Shown: positions 8,981 through 18,525 of the stretch, one piece after another
How positions within the stretch are numbered: position 1 is the first letter of the stretch
Layout: each line of letters opens with the position of its first letter
Source of the DNA: 20CM-2-55-15 sp964633285
Lineage (GTDB): Bacteria > Acidobacteriota > Terriglobia > 20CM-2-55-15
NCBI GenBank assembly: GCA_964633285.1
Contig: CAZWGA010000004.1
Span: forward strand, 104,391 to 168,390
Reading direction: 5' to 3'
Length of the DNA: 64,000 bases
Notes under the pieces: model-generated
What the model was told of the DNA's origin: nothing
The model's database searches: none
What the model saw: the letters and a program-made list of their open reading frames with translations, nothing else
Translations under genes and position numbers: made by a program

Positions 8981-10144
8981 TTAAGCCGGCTCTTTGAGCC
9001 ACATGCAACAAAAGGGAATAAGGAGCGTGGCGGCGGCTGCAATGAAGGCTACTGCGGTAAAACCGGAGGAGTCGAAGGCGGATGACGATAGTGTGGCAAT
9101 TGACGCGATTCCGATCTGGGAAGCTGCATTGCGGAAGGCGATGTATTCGCCGCGGATTTCAGGACCGACAATCTCCGTCGTCAGCGCATGCAGCGGCGCC
9201 TGGCGGGCGGAAGCGGCGACGCTGAGAGCGGCAATTCCGAGAATGAGTCCGGCGCCAAATCTCAATCGCGCGACGACAATGAACAGAAAAGCCAGAACAA
9301 CATTGGACCAGACGATGACATTGCGTTTCCCTGCGTGATCGGAAAGCCATCCGGAGAGCGGTGATGCCGCCACTGCCGCAATCCCGGATACCATGAACAG
9401 TAAACCAATGCTGCCGATACTCAGGCCGAACTCGGTTTTGAGCCAGGCTCCAACATAAGTCGTAAAACCGACGATACCTCCAGAAGTAAGGAAAGCCGCG
9501 GCCATGCCTGCAAGCCGGTCGCGTTTGCCGAAGTGATGAAGAAACCTTCCGGTGTGCCGATCGGAGCGTTCAGCGTGGATACTGGAAGGCAACTGAACAA
9601 TTGCGATGACAAACATCACGCCGGCTGCGGCGGAGAGACATCCGAATACCCAGTGCCAGCCCAGCTTCGAAGCGGCAAGGGCGCCGGCCGGTACACCTGC
9701 GACGAAGGCGACAAAATATCCCATGGAGAGCACTCCCATTGCTCGCCCGCGCTGTTCGTAGGCATAGTAGTCTCCGGCAAAAGAGAGCGCGGAAGTGGAC
9801 AAAGTTCCTGCAGCCAATCCTGTAAACGCCCTCAGAATGACTAGCGCCTTAAACGTGGAAACGTGATATGTAAGAAAGGACGCCGCTGTGAACAGACCGA
9901 GTCCGGAAATCAAAATTTTCTTCCGGCCAACGCGATCGGAAAGAGGACCCACAAATAATGCAAAGGCGGCCGCAGCCAGCGAGTATGTGGTAACGATGAT
10001 TCCGGCGTGCCCGGGTGGGGTGTTCAGGTCCGCAGCAATCAAGGGAAGCAGCGGCGCGACCAACTGAGTGTCCGACACTCCCAAAAAAAGTACGCCGAAG
10101 AGAACGAGGGCGACTGTCCACTCAAAACCTTTTTTGCCGGACAC
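8981..10144 (-). CDS. MFS transporter
   Basis: A 387-residue protein with about twelve hydrophobic segments and the MFS loop 2-3 signature GPLSDRVGRKK, with a second copy-like WLSDHAGKRN after segment 8. This is the DHA-like drug/metabolite:proton antiporter organisation. A GTG at 10144 is chosen as the start because the conserved sequence begins within ten residues of it. The farther TTG at 10213 would run into lon, whose ATG is at 10178. It is the first gene of the minus-strand operon that ends with the exonuclease. The substrate cannot be predicted. Confidence 0.8.
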   Translation of the reverse strand: MSGKKGFEWTVALVLFGVLFLGVSDTQLVAPLLPLIAADLNTPPGHAGIIVTTYSLAAAAFALFVGPLSDRVGRKKILISGLGLFTAASFLTYHVSTFKALVILRAFTGLAAGTLSTSALSFAGDYYAYEQRGRAMGVLSMGYFVAFVAGVPAGALAASKLGWHWVFGCLSAAAGVMFVIAIVQLPSSIHAERSDRHTGRFLHHFGKRDRLAGMAAAFLTSGGIVGFTTYVGAWLKTEFGLSIGSIGLLFMVSGIAAVAASPLSGWLSDHAGKRNVIVWSNVVLAFLFIVVARLRFGAGLILGIAALSVAASARQAPLHALTTEIVGPEIRGEYIAFRNAASQIGIASIATLSSSAFDSSGFTAVAFIAAAATLLIPFCCMWLKEPA

Positions 10145-10177
10145 GCGCGGATGATAGCACACGCGCCAGGATGACCC

Positions 10178-12598
10178 ATGAAACGGGAGTTCGACGAACC
10201 TAACGACATTCAACAGAAGATACAGACCATACCGGATCAGTTACCGATTCTTCCGGTTCGCGATGCCGTCATTTTTCCAAACGCTGTCACGCCTCTCACG
10301 GTTGGCCGCGAAAGCTCGGTCAAGCTCATCAATGATGTTCAGCAACGCGACGGCATGCTCGTCGTGCTCACGCAGCGCGACAAGCGCGTCGATTCACCGG
10401 CTCCAGCCGATCTGTACGATATCGGTACCGTCAGTGTCGTGCACCGCGTGATGAAAACGCCGGAAGGCAATTTGTTTGTCATCATCATGGGAGTCTCACG
10501 CGCGCGCATGCAGGAATTCATCCAGTACGATCCGTATCTTCAGGCGCGAATCAACGTGCTCCCCGACGAAAAAGAAGACGAATCGAGCATTGATTTTCAG
10601 GCGTTGAAGAGGACCGTCATCAGCCAGTTCGAGCGGATTATCAAACTTTCGCCTCAATTGCCGGACGATTTGCAAACGATCGTCATCAACATCGAAGACA
10701 CCGGGCGGCTCGCAGATTACATCGCCACGAATCTGCCGAATCTTTCGATTGTCTCGAAACAGTTCGTGCTTGAACAGGTGTCGGTTCGAAAGCGGCTGGA
10801 GTACCTGAATACGGAATTGGCAAAGGAACTCGAGGTTCTCGAACTTCGCAGCAAGATTCAAAATCAGGTTCAGGAAGAAGTCGGCAAGAGCCAGCGCGAA
10901 TACTTCCTCAGGGAACAGTTGCGCGCAATCCAGCGGGAACTTGGCGAAGCCGACGACGTTCAGCGCGAGATCGAAGAGCTTCGGCAGAAGATCGAAGCTG
11001 CAGGAATGACCGACGAAGCCAGGAAAGAGGCTGAACGCGAGGTCGGGCGGCTGTCGCGCATGTCACCAGCCGCGGCCGAATACACGGTGACGCGGACGTA
11101 TCTGGACTGGCTGGTCACGCTTCCGTGGAATGTTCTGACGACGGAGAAAGTCGATATTAAGAAAGCCAGGGAAGTGCTGGATCGCGATCACTACGATCTG
11201 GAGAAGATCAAGGATCGGATCCTCGAATACCTCGCTGTCATCGAATTGCGGCCGCAGGGAAAAGCGCCGATTCTCTGCTTCGTCGGCCCGCCCGGCGTCG
11301 GCAAGACATCGCTCGGCCGGTCGGTTGCGGATGCGATGGGCCGGAAGTTCATTCGCATTTCATTGGGAGGCATGCGAGACGAGGCCGAAATTCGCGGGCA
11401 TCGACGGACCTACATCGGCGCATTGCCCGGCCAGATCATTCAGAACATCCGAAGGGCGGGCTCGCGCGATCCGGTCTTCATGCTGGATGAAATCGACAAA
11501 CTCGGCGCGGACTTTCGAGGCGATCCGGCTTCGGCGCTTCTTGAAGTGCTCGATCCCGAACAGAATGTCGCATTCCGTGATCACTATCTCGACGTGGCGT
11601 TCGATCTCTCGCGGGTTTTCTTTATCACCACTGCGAATGTGCTCGACACGATTCCGTCGGCTTTAAGGGATCGCATGGAAGTGATCGAGCTTCCCGGATA
11701 CACCGAAGAAGAAAAGATACAGATCGCCCGGAGCTACCTGGTTCCCCGAAGCCGCGAAAACAGCGGCCTTCAGCCCGAGCAGATCGAGTTCGAAGAACCC
11801 GCTCTGCATCACATCGTCCGGCATTACACGCGTGAGACCGGCGTCCGCAATCTCGAACGCCAGATCACCAGCATCTGCCGAAAGCACGCCCGGCGTGTCC
11901 TGGAAGGAAAGGATCCACGGCTGGTTGTTAATCCTGAAGTCGTCGTGGAACTCCTCGGTGTACCCAAGTACCAGTTGGAAGAGGAAGTCGAAGAACGGGT
12001 CAAGCGGCCGGGCGTCGTCATCGGTCTCGCGTGGACTCCGGTCGGGGGCGATATTCTTTTTGTGGAAGCCAACATTTCGAAAGGGAGCCGTCACCTCACC
12101 GTTACCGGTCAGGTTGGCGATGTAATGCAGGAATCCACGAAAGCTGCGTTGACCTGGGTTCGTTCCTATGCGACGGAACTTGGTCTGGACCCCGATTTCT
12201 ACAAAGACACAGATGTCCACATTCACGTTCCAGCGGGTTCGATACCCAAAGACGGTCCCTCAGCCGGCGTAACGATGGTTACCGCCCTGGTTTCGGCGCT
12301 GACGAACACTCCCGTCCGTCCCAAGCTTGCAATGAGCGGCGAAATCACGCTCAGCGGTCATGTGCTTCCCGTTGGGGGTATGAAGGAGAAAGTCCTGGCT
12401 GCCCGACGCGCCAAAATCGAGGAACTGATCCTGCCGGCACAAAACGAGAAGAATGTGCGGGAAGACATCCAGCCGGAGCTCCTCCAGGAGATCAAGATCC
12501 ACTACGTCCGAACGATTGAAGAAGTGCTGAATCTCGCCTTTCCGCGACGGGTTCTCCGCGCCGTTCCCGGCGCCGAACCCCTCGAAAAAGCCATCTGA
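10178..12598 (+). CDS. lon: ATP-dependent protease Lon
   Basis: An 806-residue endopeptidase La. It has the LON N-terminal substrate domain (about 20-215), a helical linker, an AAA+ module with Walker A GPPGVGKTS (about 369-377) and Walker B MLDEIDK, and a C-terminal S16 protease domain. The catalytic Ser lies in GPSAGVT (about 695) and Lys in GGMKEKVLAA (about 736). Lon degrades damaged and regulatory proteins in the cytoplasm. An AGGA lies six bases before the ATG. It diverges from the MFS gene across only 33 bases. The last base of the TGA stop is the first base of a 33-base inverted repeat. Confidence 0.97.
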   Translation: MKREFDEPNDIQQKIQTIPDQLPILPVRDAVIFPNAVTPLTVGRESSVKLINDVQQRDGMLVVLTQRDKRVDSPAPADLYDIGTVSVVHRVMKTPEGNLFVIIMGVSRARMQEFIQYDPYLQARINVLPDEKEDESSIDFQALKRTVISQFERIIKLSPQLPDDLQTIVINIEDTGRLADYIATNLPNLSIVSKQFVLEQVSVRKRLEYLNTELAKELEVLELRSKIQNQVQEEVGKSQREYFLREQLRAIQRELGEADDVQREIEELRQKIEAAGMTDEARKEAEREVGRLSRMSPAAAEYTVTRTYLDWLVTLPWNVLTTEKVDIKKAREVLDRDHYDLEKIKDRILEYLAVIELRPQGKAPILCFVGPPGVGKTSLGRSVADAMGRKFIRISLGGMRDEAEIRGHRRTYIGALPGQIIQNIRRAGSRDPVFMLDEIDKLGADFRGDPASALLEVLDPEQNVAFRDHYLDVAFDLSRVFFITTANVLDTIPSALRDRMEVIELPGYTEEEKIQIARSYLVPRSRENSGLQPEQIEFEEPALHHIVRHYTRETGVRNLERQITSICRKHARRVLEGKDPRLVVNPEVVVELLGVPKYQLEEEVEERVKRPGVVIGLAWTPVGGDILFVEANISKGSRHLTVTGQVGDVMQESTKAALTWVRSYATELGLDPDFYKDTDVHIHVPAGSIPKDGPSAGVTMVTALVSALTNTPVRPKLAMSGEITLSGHVLPVGGMKEKVLAARRAKIEELILPAQNEKNVREDIQPELLQEIKIHYVRTIEEVLNLAFPRRVLRAVPGAEPLEKAI

Positions 12599-12680
12599 AA
12601 TTCTGCGGCAGGAAACCAAATCACTTAAATAGGGGATTTAATTCCTGATTTAGGTGATTTGGTTTCCTGCCGCAGAATTT
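12598..12680. repeat. Long inverted repeat (33-base arms) after lon
   Basis: Left arm 12598-12630 and right arm 12648-12680 are complementary over 33 bases with a single T:G position, which still pairs as G:U in RNA. The 17-base loop (12631-12647) begins with AGG and ends close to CCT, so it can extend the stem. The left arm starts on the last base of the lon stop codon. No U-tract directly follows the stem, although a short T-rich stretch lies about ten bases beyond, so it is not a classic terminator. The arm aligns in register with the repeat at 37045-37112, with about 22 of 32 positions the same. Confidence 0.9.
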
Positions 12681-12774
12681 GTCCTCATTTTTCCGTATCC
12701 CTCTTTAGTTCCATTGACGTAAACACAGCCGGTCATTAAGATGCCAAGAACCTGCCCGGTGGCCGGCCTCAACT

Positions 12775-14079
12775 ATGACATTTCATGCGTGGTTTGAATG
12801 CTTTGCAGGATGCGGCGTCCGATATCGGCTCGATCAGATCGTCTATCGATGCGAGTCCTGCGGAGGCTTGTTGGAAGTTCGGCATGATGTCGCGGCCCTG
12901 AAGCAGAAATCCGGTAGCGAGTGGAAACAGCTCTTCGATTCCAGACTCGGACGCGAAAGCGGTGTCTGGTCCAAGAAGGAACTGGTGCTCCCTGAACTGG
13001 ATCCGGCCAATATCATTTCGCTGGGGGAGGGAAACTCACCGCTGATCCGGTCCGAACGGTTTGCGAAGCACCTCGGCATTGACGAGATTTACATCAAGCA
13101 GTGCGGAACATCTCACACCGGATCTTTCAAAGATCTCGGAATGACCGTGCTGGTTTCGATGGTCCATCAGATTCGTTCCCGCATCCGCGCCGTTGCCTGC
13201 GCGTCTACGGGCGACACGTCGGCCGCTCTGTCCGCTTACTGTGCCGCCGCCGGGATTCCCGCAATTGTTTTTCTGCCGAAGGGAAAAGTTTCAATCGCGC
13301 AACTCATCCAGCCCGTTGCGAACAATGCCATCACTATTTCCATCGATACGGACTTCGACGGATGCATGAAGATTGTGCAGGAAATCACAAAGGATCATTC
13401 CATTTACCTGGCCAATTCGATGAACTCGTTGCGTGTTGAGGGGCAGAAGACCATCAGCTTTGAAATTGTTCAACAACTGGGATGGCGAGTTCCGGATTTC
13501 GTTGTCGTGCCCGGAGGCAATCTGGGGAATGTTTCGGCGATCGGCACTGGATTCCTTCTGATGAAGGATCTGGGCCTCACTGATCGTCTTCCGCGCCTTG
13601 TTTGCGCTCAGACAGAAAGAGCGAATCCCCTCTATCGCGCATATCTCGAAAAGTTCCGTTCGCTCACTCCGGTGGCCGCCGGTAGCACGTACGCAACAGC
13701 CATTCAGATTGGGAATCCCGTGAGCTATGGAAAAGCCGTCCGGGCGCTTCAAGCGACGAATGGAATTGTCGAGCAGGCCACGGAGGCGGAGCTCGTGAAT
13801 GCGACGGCGGAAGTGGATCGCTTTGGTTTCTTCAACGATCCGCAAACGGGGGTCGCCCTGGCTGCAACCATCAAACTCGTGAAGGCCGGCGCGATTCCAC
13901 GGTCGTCACAGGTTGTCGTGATCAGTACGGCTCATGGGTTGAAGTTTGCCGAGTTCAAGACGCGGTTTCACCAGGGAGAGCTTTCGGAAGTGAACGCGTC
14001 CCTGCAGAACCTTCCTATTCAGGTTCCCGCAGACTCGAATGCCGTTCGTGCCGCCATCGATGGCAGGATACCTGCTTGA
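12775..14079 (+). CDS. thrC: Threonine synthase
   Basis: A 434-residue PLP enzyme that converts O-phosphohomoserine to threonine. It has an N-terminal zinc-ribbon-like part with C9, C13, C26 and C29, as in many ThrC of the longer class. The PLP lysine is K119 in HTGSFKDLG, and a later VVPGGNLGN Gly-rich loop binds the cofactor phosphate. The close of the protein (STAHGLKF) also matches the family. No other threonine genes (thrA, thrB) are adjacent. A weakly conserved purine stretch precedes the ATG. The stop region overlaps a possible ATG of the next frame, but the next gene probably begins later, at 14145. Confidence 0.93.
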   Translation: MTFHAWFECFAGCGVRYRLDQIVYRCESCGGLLEVRHDVAALKQKSGSEWKQLFDSRLGRESGVWSKKELVLPELDPANIISLGEGNSPLIRSERFAKHLGIDEIYIKQCGTSHTGSFKDLGMTVLVSMVHQIRSRIRAVACASTGDTSAALSAYCAAAGIPAIVFLPKGKVSIAQLIQPVANNAITISIDTDFDGCMKIVQEITKDHSIYLANSMNSLRVEGQKTISFEIVQQLGWRVPDFVVVPGGNLGNVSAIGTGFLLMKDLGLTDRLPRLVCAQTERANPLYRAYLEKFRSLTPVAAGSTYATAIQIGNPVSYGKAVRALQATNGIVEQATEAELVNATAEVDRFGFFNDPQTGVALAATIKLVKAGAIPRSSQVVVISTAHGLKFAEFKTRFHQGELSEVNASLQNLPIQVPADSNAVRAAIDGRIPA

Positions 14080-14144
14080 GTGGAGGCCGATTTTTCCGAA
14101 CGCGCTGCTTCACCAATCGGTTGCAGGCGATCGACAGAGAGCGT

Positions 14145-17100
14145 GTGAGTAAATTCAAACCACAATTACGCGTGTTTTACACAGTGGGCATCTACCTGAT
14201 CTTGTCCCAGTCTGTCTTCGCGCAATCGGTTTTGAATTTCGCCAAAGTCACCATCAGCGATCGTGTCAATGCCGGTTTCGCTGTCACAAACCCAACATCC
14301 AATTACGTGGATGTGACATTTACGCTTTATGGATTGGATGGCAATCCTGTCTCGTCGGGTTTAGTCAACCCGGTACGGCACCGTGTTTCGCCAAAAGGAC
14401 AGCTCTCACTCTTTGCGACACAATTGTTCGCTGCCTCCAGGGTTGACGGTTGGGTGCAGGTCACGAGTCCGGCTTCGGGACTGACGGGCGTCTATTTTCT
14501 GGGTGACTTCACTTCGTCTCTGGAAGGAGCGGACTCGGCGCAACCCCTGACGACGCAGATTGTGCCGGTCATTCGTGAGGATCAAACCAGCACAACGGAA
14601 CTGATCGTTCTTAATCCAGGCGTGGGAAGCACCGCCGTTACCGTTACGTTTTTCAATTCTCGTGGTGTTGATATAGGGACCACGCAACAAAGCATCGCTG
14701 GACATGGTGCGGTTCGATTGCGTCCGGCCCTGCTGATTCCGAACCTCGCGGCGACGGCGGCTTCCGCGAAAATCACGTCGGCAGTGCCCGTGTCCGCGAT
14801 AGCGGCGATCTCCCGAGGCGATGCTCTGCTGTTTGCGCCGGGCCAGGCGATCGATCAGCCGTCGCCGGCGCGCATTGTTCCGCATTACACCAATCGCAAC
14901 GGTTTTGATCCACACTTGATTCTCGTCAATCCGACCGCGTCACCGGTGAAGGTCACGGTGACACTATTCGGCGAGAACGGTGGCGCAGTCGATCCGTCTC
15001 TCGATGGTCCATCGGCGAAAGACTTCACGATTCAACCGAACGAGCAGATATCCGCCGACATCGCGACCATAACGGGCCGCGTTTTCTTCGGTCTCTCGAC
15101 GGAAGGATGGGTACGCATCGATTCGCCCAATGTTCCGCTTTCAGGTTTGCTTGTTCTGGACAAAGGGCAAGCGATGACGGCGCTTCCGATTCAATCGAGC
15201 GCCATGGACCGCGTCGTTTATTCTCAGATTTCCGAGACCGACATGTTGTATACCGGTCTGGCTCTGGTCAATCCGGCGGCAACCCCCGCGACGCTTGAAA
15301 TTTCTTTGATTCACGCCGACGGCACAACGTTCGCGCAGAAGTCGATCGGTATTAATCCAAATTCGAAGGTGTCCGCGCTTCTGCGAGATCTGCTTCCAGC
15401 CGCCGTCGGAGAGACGAGTGGTTATATCTTTCTTCGCTCGTCGGCGCCGATCTTCGGCGTTGGCCTCTTCGGCGCCACGAACAGTTCTTTCCTTGCAATG
15501 ATGCCCCCAGGGCGAATTCCAGACGCGTATTTACCGGACTCGATTTTGAAAAGGCCGGTCATCAGCCGTATTGAATCCGGAACGGATGTCCTGCCGGGGT
15601 CATCGTTGCGCGTAACGCTCGCTGATTTTTATTCCGATGTCGAATTCGTGATCGGAGGACAATCCGTTCCTTCGCGCTCGGCGTTGGTTCCAGGCTCTCC
15701 CGCTTATGTGGTTTCCGTTCCGGCGTCCGTCGAACCCGGCTTCATCAATCTTCGAGTGCGCGGCAATGGACTGGAATCCATTCCCGTCAGCCTTCGAGTT
15801 TTGACTTCCGACAATCAACCCGCCCAGATCGTGGCCGGCGAAGCCTTTTATCAGAAGATTGATGTGAAGGACACGGGATTGGATCTGGACCATCCGGTGA
15901 TGGTTCCCATCCGAAGCGCGCGAGTCGAAGTGCTGAACGGTACACAAACCGTGGTGGCTGTTTCGGAGACCGACCAGCGCGGCCAATTCACAATTCCGAT
16001 TCCGTTCGATCCTACCGTGACGATACGCATCATCAGCAGGCTCCGTTCATCGGATTTGAAGGTTGCGGACAACACGAGGGTGGGCTCGCTCTATTCGATT
16101 ACCACAGACATCGACGGACGTGAACCGCGCCTGGGCATCGTTCTCACCGACGCATCCAGAGTTTCAGGAGCTTTCAATATTCTTGAAATGGTGCAGCGCG
16201 CGAACGACACGATTCGATCGGCGGATTCCAAAATCGTACCGCCGGCCGTAACGATTTACTGGAGTACAAAGAACACGACGCGCAGCGGTGATAAGGCGCA
16301 AGGCCTCATCGGGACGTCGTATTTCAACATTTCCGATAACACCGCCTATGTTCTGGGAGATCGCAACGAAGACTCCGACGAGTTCGACGACTCCGTACTG
16401 GTTCACGAATACGCTCACATGCTTGCGGCGAAATTCTCACGGGATGATTCGCCAGGTGGCCCTCACGGTGTTGGTGACATGCTCGATCCGAGAATTTCGT
16501 GGTCGGAGGGTTGGGCGAATTTCTTTTCATCGGCTGTGCGAAACGATCCTGTCTGGCGGGATTCGCGTGGTCCCAACGGTGCGAATGTCCTGCGCTACGA
16601 CCTCGAAGACAATGTGCCGCCCGGAGACAAACCTGGATACTGGAGTGAAGCTTCGATCGATACGCTTCTCTGGGATCTCTATGACGATCACGTGGATGCG
16701 GGAGACAATGTTCAGTACCCGTTTTCGTGGATCTGGAACGCCTTCACGGATCTTCGCAACGACCGTTTTGTGTATCTGCCCTATTTCCTCGATCACTTCC
16801 TTGCCCGCTATCCCGCGGCTACGGACGCCGTGCGAACAATGGCTCTCATTCGGTCCATCGATTTTCAGCCCGGCGTGAAGCCCAGCGTGACGCTTCCATT
16901 CCCGCGCCCGATGACCACGGATACCGTCACCGGTGAAGTGGATTCATTGACGCCCAGGCGAAGCAATCTGATGACTTCATCGCACTTCTGGTCGTTTGCA
17001 ACAACCGGCGGCGACACTTCGATCCGCATGGATATCACCGGGTTCGGTCCGGCCGACAATCCAAACGCCAACGATCTCGACATCTACTTAATGGATGTCA

Positions 17101-17294
17101 ACGGCCGTGTGCTCTTTCGTTCCGATCGTGGGTTGAATGGTCAGTCCGAATTGATCTCGGCCCGATTGGCTGCAGGAACCTACGTGGTTGAGGTCCGAAG
17201 CTACTACAGAGCCGACACCGGCAGTCTCGTTTTCAATTCGGGCCGCTATCGACTCAACGTTGCAATCGCGGGTTCAGTGGCTATTGCGCCTTAG
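14145..17294 (+). CDS. Large secreted protein with HExxH peptidase-like domain and PPC domain
   Basis: About 1049 residues from a GTG at 14145, chosen because a signal peptide ending in SQSVFAQS follows directly; a farther ATG at 14076 would put 23 residues before it. Four related beta-sandwich units cover about residues 30-465, each with a [V/L]NP motif (TNPTSNYVDV, LNPGVGSTAV, VNPTASPVKV, VNPAATPATL). An IPT/TIG-like and a carboxypeptidase-regulatory-like part follow. HEYAH at about 754-758, with SEGWANFF downstream as a possible third ligand region, indicates a gluzincin-type zinc peptidase. The last 110 residues resemble a PPC (pre-peptidase C-terminal) domain. Likely exported and cell-surface or released; substrate unknown. 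Confidence 0.78.
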   Translation: MSKFKPQLRVFYTVGIYLILSQSVFAQSVLNFAKVTISDRVNAGFAVTNPTSNYVDVTFTLYGLDGNPVSSGLVNPVRHRVSPKGQLSLFATQLFAASRVDGWVQVTSPASGLTGVYFLGDFTSSLEGADSAQPLTTQIVPVIREDQTSTTELIVLNPGVGSTAVTVTFFNSRGVDIGTTQQSIAGHGAVRLRPALLIPNLAATAASAKITSAVPVSAIAAISRGDALLFAPGQAIDQPSPARIVPHYTNRNGFDPHLILVNPTASPVKVTVTLFGENGGAVDPSLDGPSAKDFTIQPNEQISADIATITGRVFFGLSTEGWVRIDSPNVPLSGLLVLDKGQAMTALPIQSSAMDRVVYSQISETDMLYTGLALVNPAATPATLEISLIHADGTTFAQKSIGINPNSKVSALLRDLLPAAVGETSGYIFLRSSAPIFGVGLFGATNSSFLAMMPPGRIPDAYLPDSILKRPVISRIESGTDVLPGSSLRVTLADFYSDVEFVIGGQSVPSRSALVPGSPAYVVSVPASVEPGFINLRVRGNGLESIPVSLRVLTSDNQPAQIVAGEAFYQKIDVKDTGLDLDHPVMVPIRSARVEVLNGTQTVVAVSETDQRGQFTIPIPFDPTVTIRIISRLRSSDLKVADNTRVGSLYSITTDIDGREPRLGIVLTDASRVSGAFNILEMVQRANDTIRSADSKIVPPAVTIYWSTKNTTRSGDKAQGLIGTSYFNISDNTAYVLGDRNEDSDEFDDSVLVHEYAHMLAAKFSRDDSPGGPHGVGDMLDPRISWSEGWANFFSSAVRNDPVWRDSRGPNGANVLRYDLEDNVPPGDKPGYWSEASIDTLLWDLYDDHVDAGDNVQYPFSWIWNAFTDLRNDRFVYLPYFLDHFLARYPAATDAVRTMALIRSIDFQPGVKPSVTLPFPRPMTTDTVTGEVDSLTPRRSNLMTSSHFWSFATTGGDTSIRMDITGFGPADNPNANDLDIYLMDVNGRVLFRSDRGLNGQSELISARLAAGTYVVEVRSYYRADTGSLVFNSGRYRLNVAIAGSVAIAP

Positions 17295-17300
17295 TAGTGT

Positions 17301-17696
17301 TTATCGCTGAGACGCGTCGAGTCCGACTTTCACTCCGTCACTGGTTTCGAACGCGACGAGATATCCACCTTCCGTGCCATCACGATTGGGTGCAATGAAA
17401 ACCTTGATCTTGTCGCCGGCCTTTACCATCCCGTCGCGATAACCTGCGCGGTAGACGTTGTTGCGGCTGTGCGTCTCCAGTTCGATGTCACGCGTTCCCT
17501 TCGCATCCGTGACTTGAATCAGAAGTTTTCCATGCGGGTTCATGATTCGCCACGACTTCACCACTCCATTCATTTCAGTACGCTTGGTGAAATCCTGAGC
17601 TGCCGCTGAATGATGTGCCAGGGCAGGCAGGCCGATCGAAATTATCAATGCAATTGCCAGTGCGATAGCAGCGCTTCTCATAATTCGTGACTCCAT
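17301..17696 (-). CDS. Secreted DUF6152-like protein
   Basis: 131 residues with a signal peptide ending near LPALAHHSAAA. The HHSAAAQDF start of the mature part, the W-R-I-M-N-P-H-G segment and a closing beta strand match DUF6152-like proteins that are common in soil Acidobacteriota and Proteobacteria. The function is unknown. The two His just after the cleavage site could bind metal (inference). It starts three bases after the stop of the upstream secreted protein gene, so the two are co-transcribed. It ends six bases from the stop of the convergent giant secreted protein gene. Confidence 0.8.
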   Translation of the reverse strand: MESRIMRSAAIALAIALIISIGLPALAHHSAAAQDFTKRTEMNGVVKSWRIMNPHGKLLIQVTDAKGTRDIELETHSRNNVYRAGYRDGMVKAGDKIKVFIAPNRDGTEGGYLVAFETSDGVKVGLDASQR

Positions 17697-17699
17697 CGA

Positions 17700-18443
17700 T
17701 TATTTTGCGGATTGAGAACTTTTGGCCCGGAGCTGTTCGAGCCGGTCCAGCCATGCGGGCTCGTTGCATTCGTATGTCATCAGGAAGCCGTTTGGAACAA
17801 TCGACCATTTCTTGGTTTCGGTGACGGGAGCCGTATAGAAAGCAGGATCCGTCATCGTCATTTGAGCGGTCAGCACTTTCTGGCCGTTTTCTTCGGATAA
17901 CGTATATCTCTCGACAAGCCGAGCCTGATCGCTGTGCGCATAGCGCTGGTCCACCTGTTCATTCAGCTTCGCCGTTTCGACGACGAGCGTGTCGCCCTCC
18001 CATCGTCCCGTCGAGTAGCCATTACGTTCCGCCAAACGATCCTTTTCCGGAATGATCCTGTTTCCAAAATAGACCCGGCGAATCTCATTGTGCGCTTCAT
18101 AGATGATGGTGATTTGATCCGGCCGTTGGATGATCTCCATCGGGTAGCCGCCTGAGCCCAGCATGGACCCGGGCATGCCGGTGCCAAGACAATGGCCGCC
18201 GGGAGTCTCGCCTGTTCCCGCAATCAGCCGCTGATACTCTTGAATTTTTGCCCGCGCTTCGGGTTTCAGAGGCAAATCTGGTTGTGCGCCGCGCGCTCCA
18301 CCTCGGCCTCCGCCCGCGCCTCTGTATGTGGTCCAAACGCCCGTCAAATCCGGCGCTTTAGCGGCCGGCGTCTGTGCGAGCCCCACACCGGACAGCTCGA
18401 TGACAGTCAACAGAAGTAACAGGATCCGAGCTCCTTTGAGCAT
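17700..18443 (-). CDS. Secreted protein of unknown function with DLTGVW N-terminus
   Basis: 247 residues, with a signal peptide (about 1-23) and then APDLTGVWTTYRG and a Gly/Arg-rich GAGGGRGG run, a layout repeated in many acidobacterial exported proteins. The middle has IIQRPDQITIIYEAHNEIRRVYF and GYSTGRWEGDTLVVET, a pattern I recognise from uncharacterised acidobacterial families. No catalytic motif is seen. An AGGAGG lies five bases before the ATG. It leads a two-gene operon with the DUF6152-like gene. Its role, perhaps in binding or envelope stress, cannot be stated from sequence. Confidence 0.7.
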   Translation of the reverse strand: MLKGARILLLLLTVIELSGVGLAQTPAAKAPDLTGVWTTYRGAGGGRGGARGAQPDLPLKPEARAKIQEYQRLIAGTGETPGGHCLGTGMPGSMLGSGGYPMEIIQRPDQITIIYEAHNEIRRVYFGNRIIPEKDRLAERNGYSTGRWEGDTLVVETAKLNEQVDQRYAHSDQARLVERYTLSEENGQKVLTAQMTMTDPAFYTAPVTETKKWSIVPNGFLMTYECNEPAWLDRLEQLRAKSSQSAK

Positions 18444-18525
18444 CCATCCCTCCTATGGAGCGAATGAGAGTCAATCGTTGTTGGCGCGGATTGTATCTTG
18501 GCAACCCCGATCCAAACCAGTGGAT

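Noticed and set aside
12598..12680. Hairpin as an ordinary rho-independent terminator of lon
   Set aside because: There is no T-tract directly after the stem, and the stem shares sequence with another copy in the window; a repeat element is a better reading, though it may also stop transcription.
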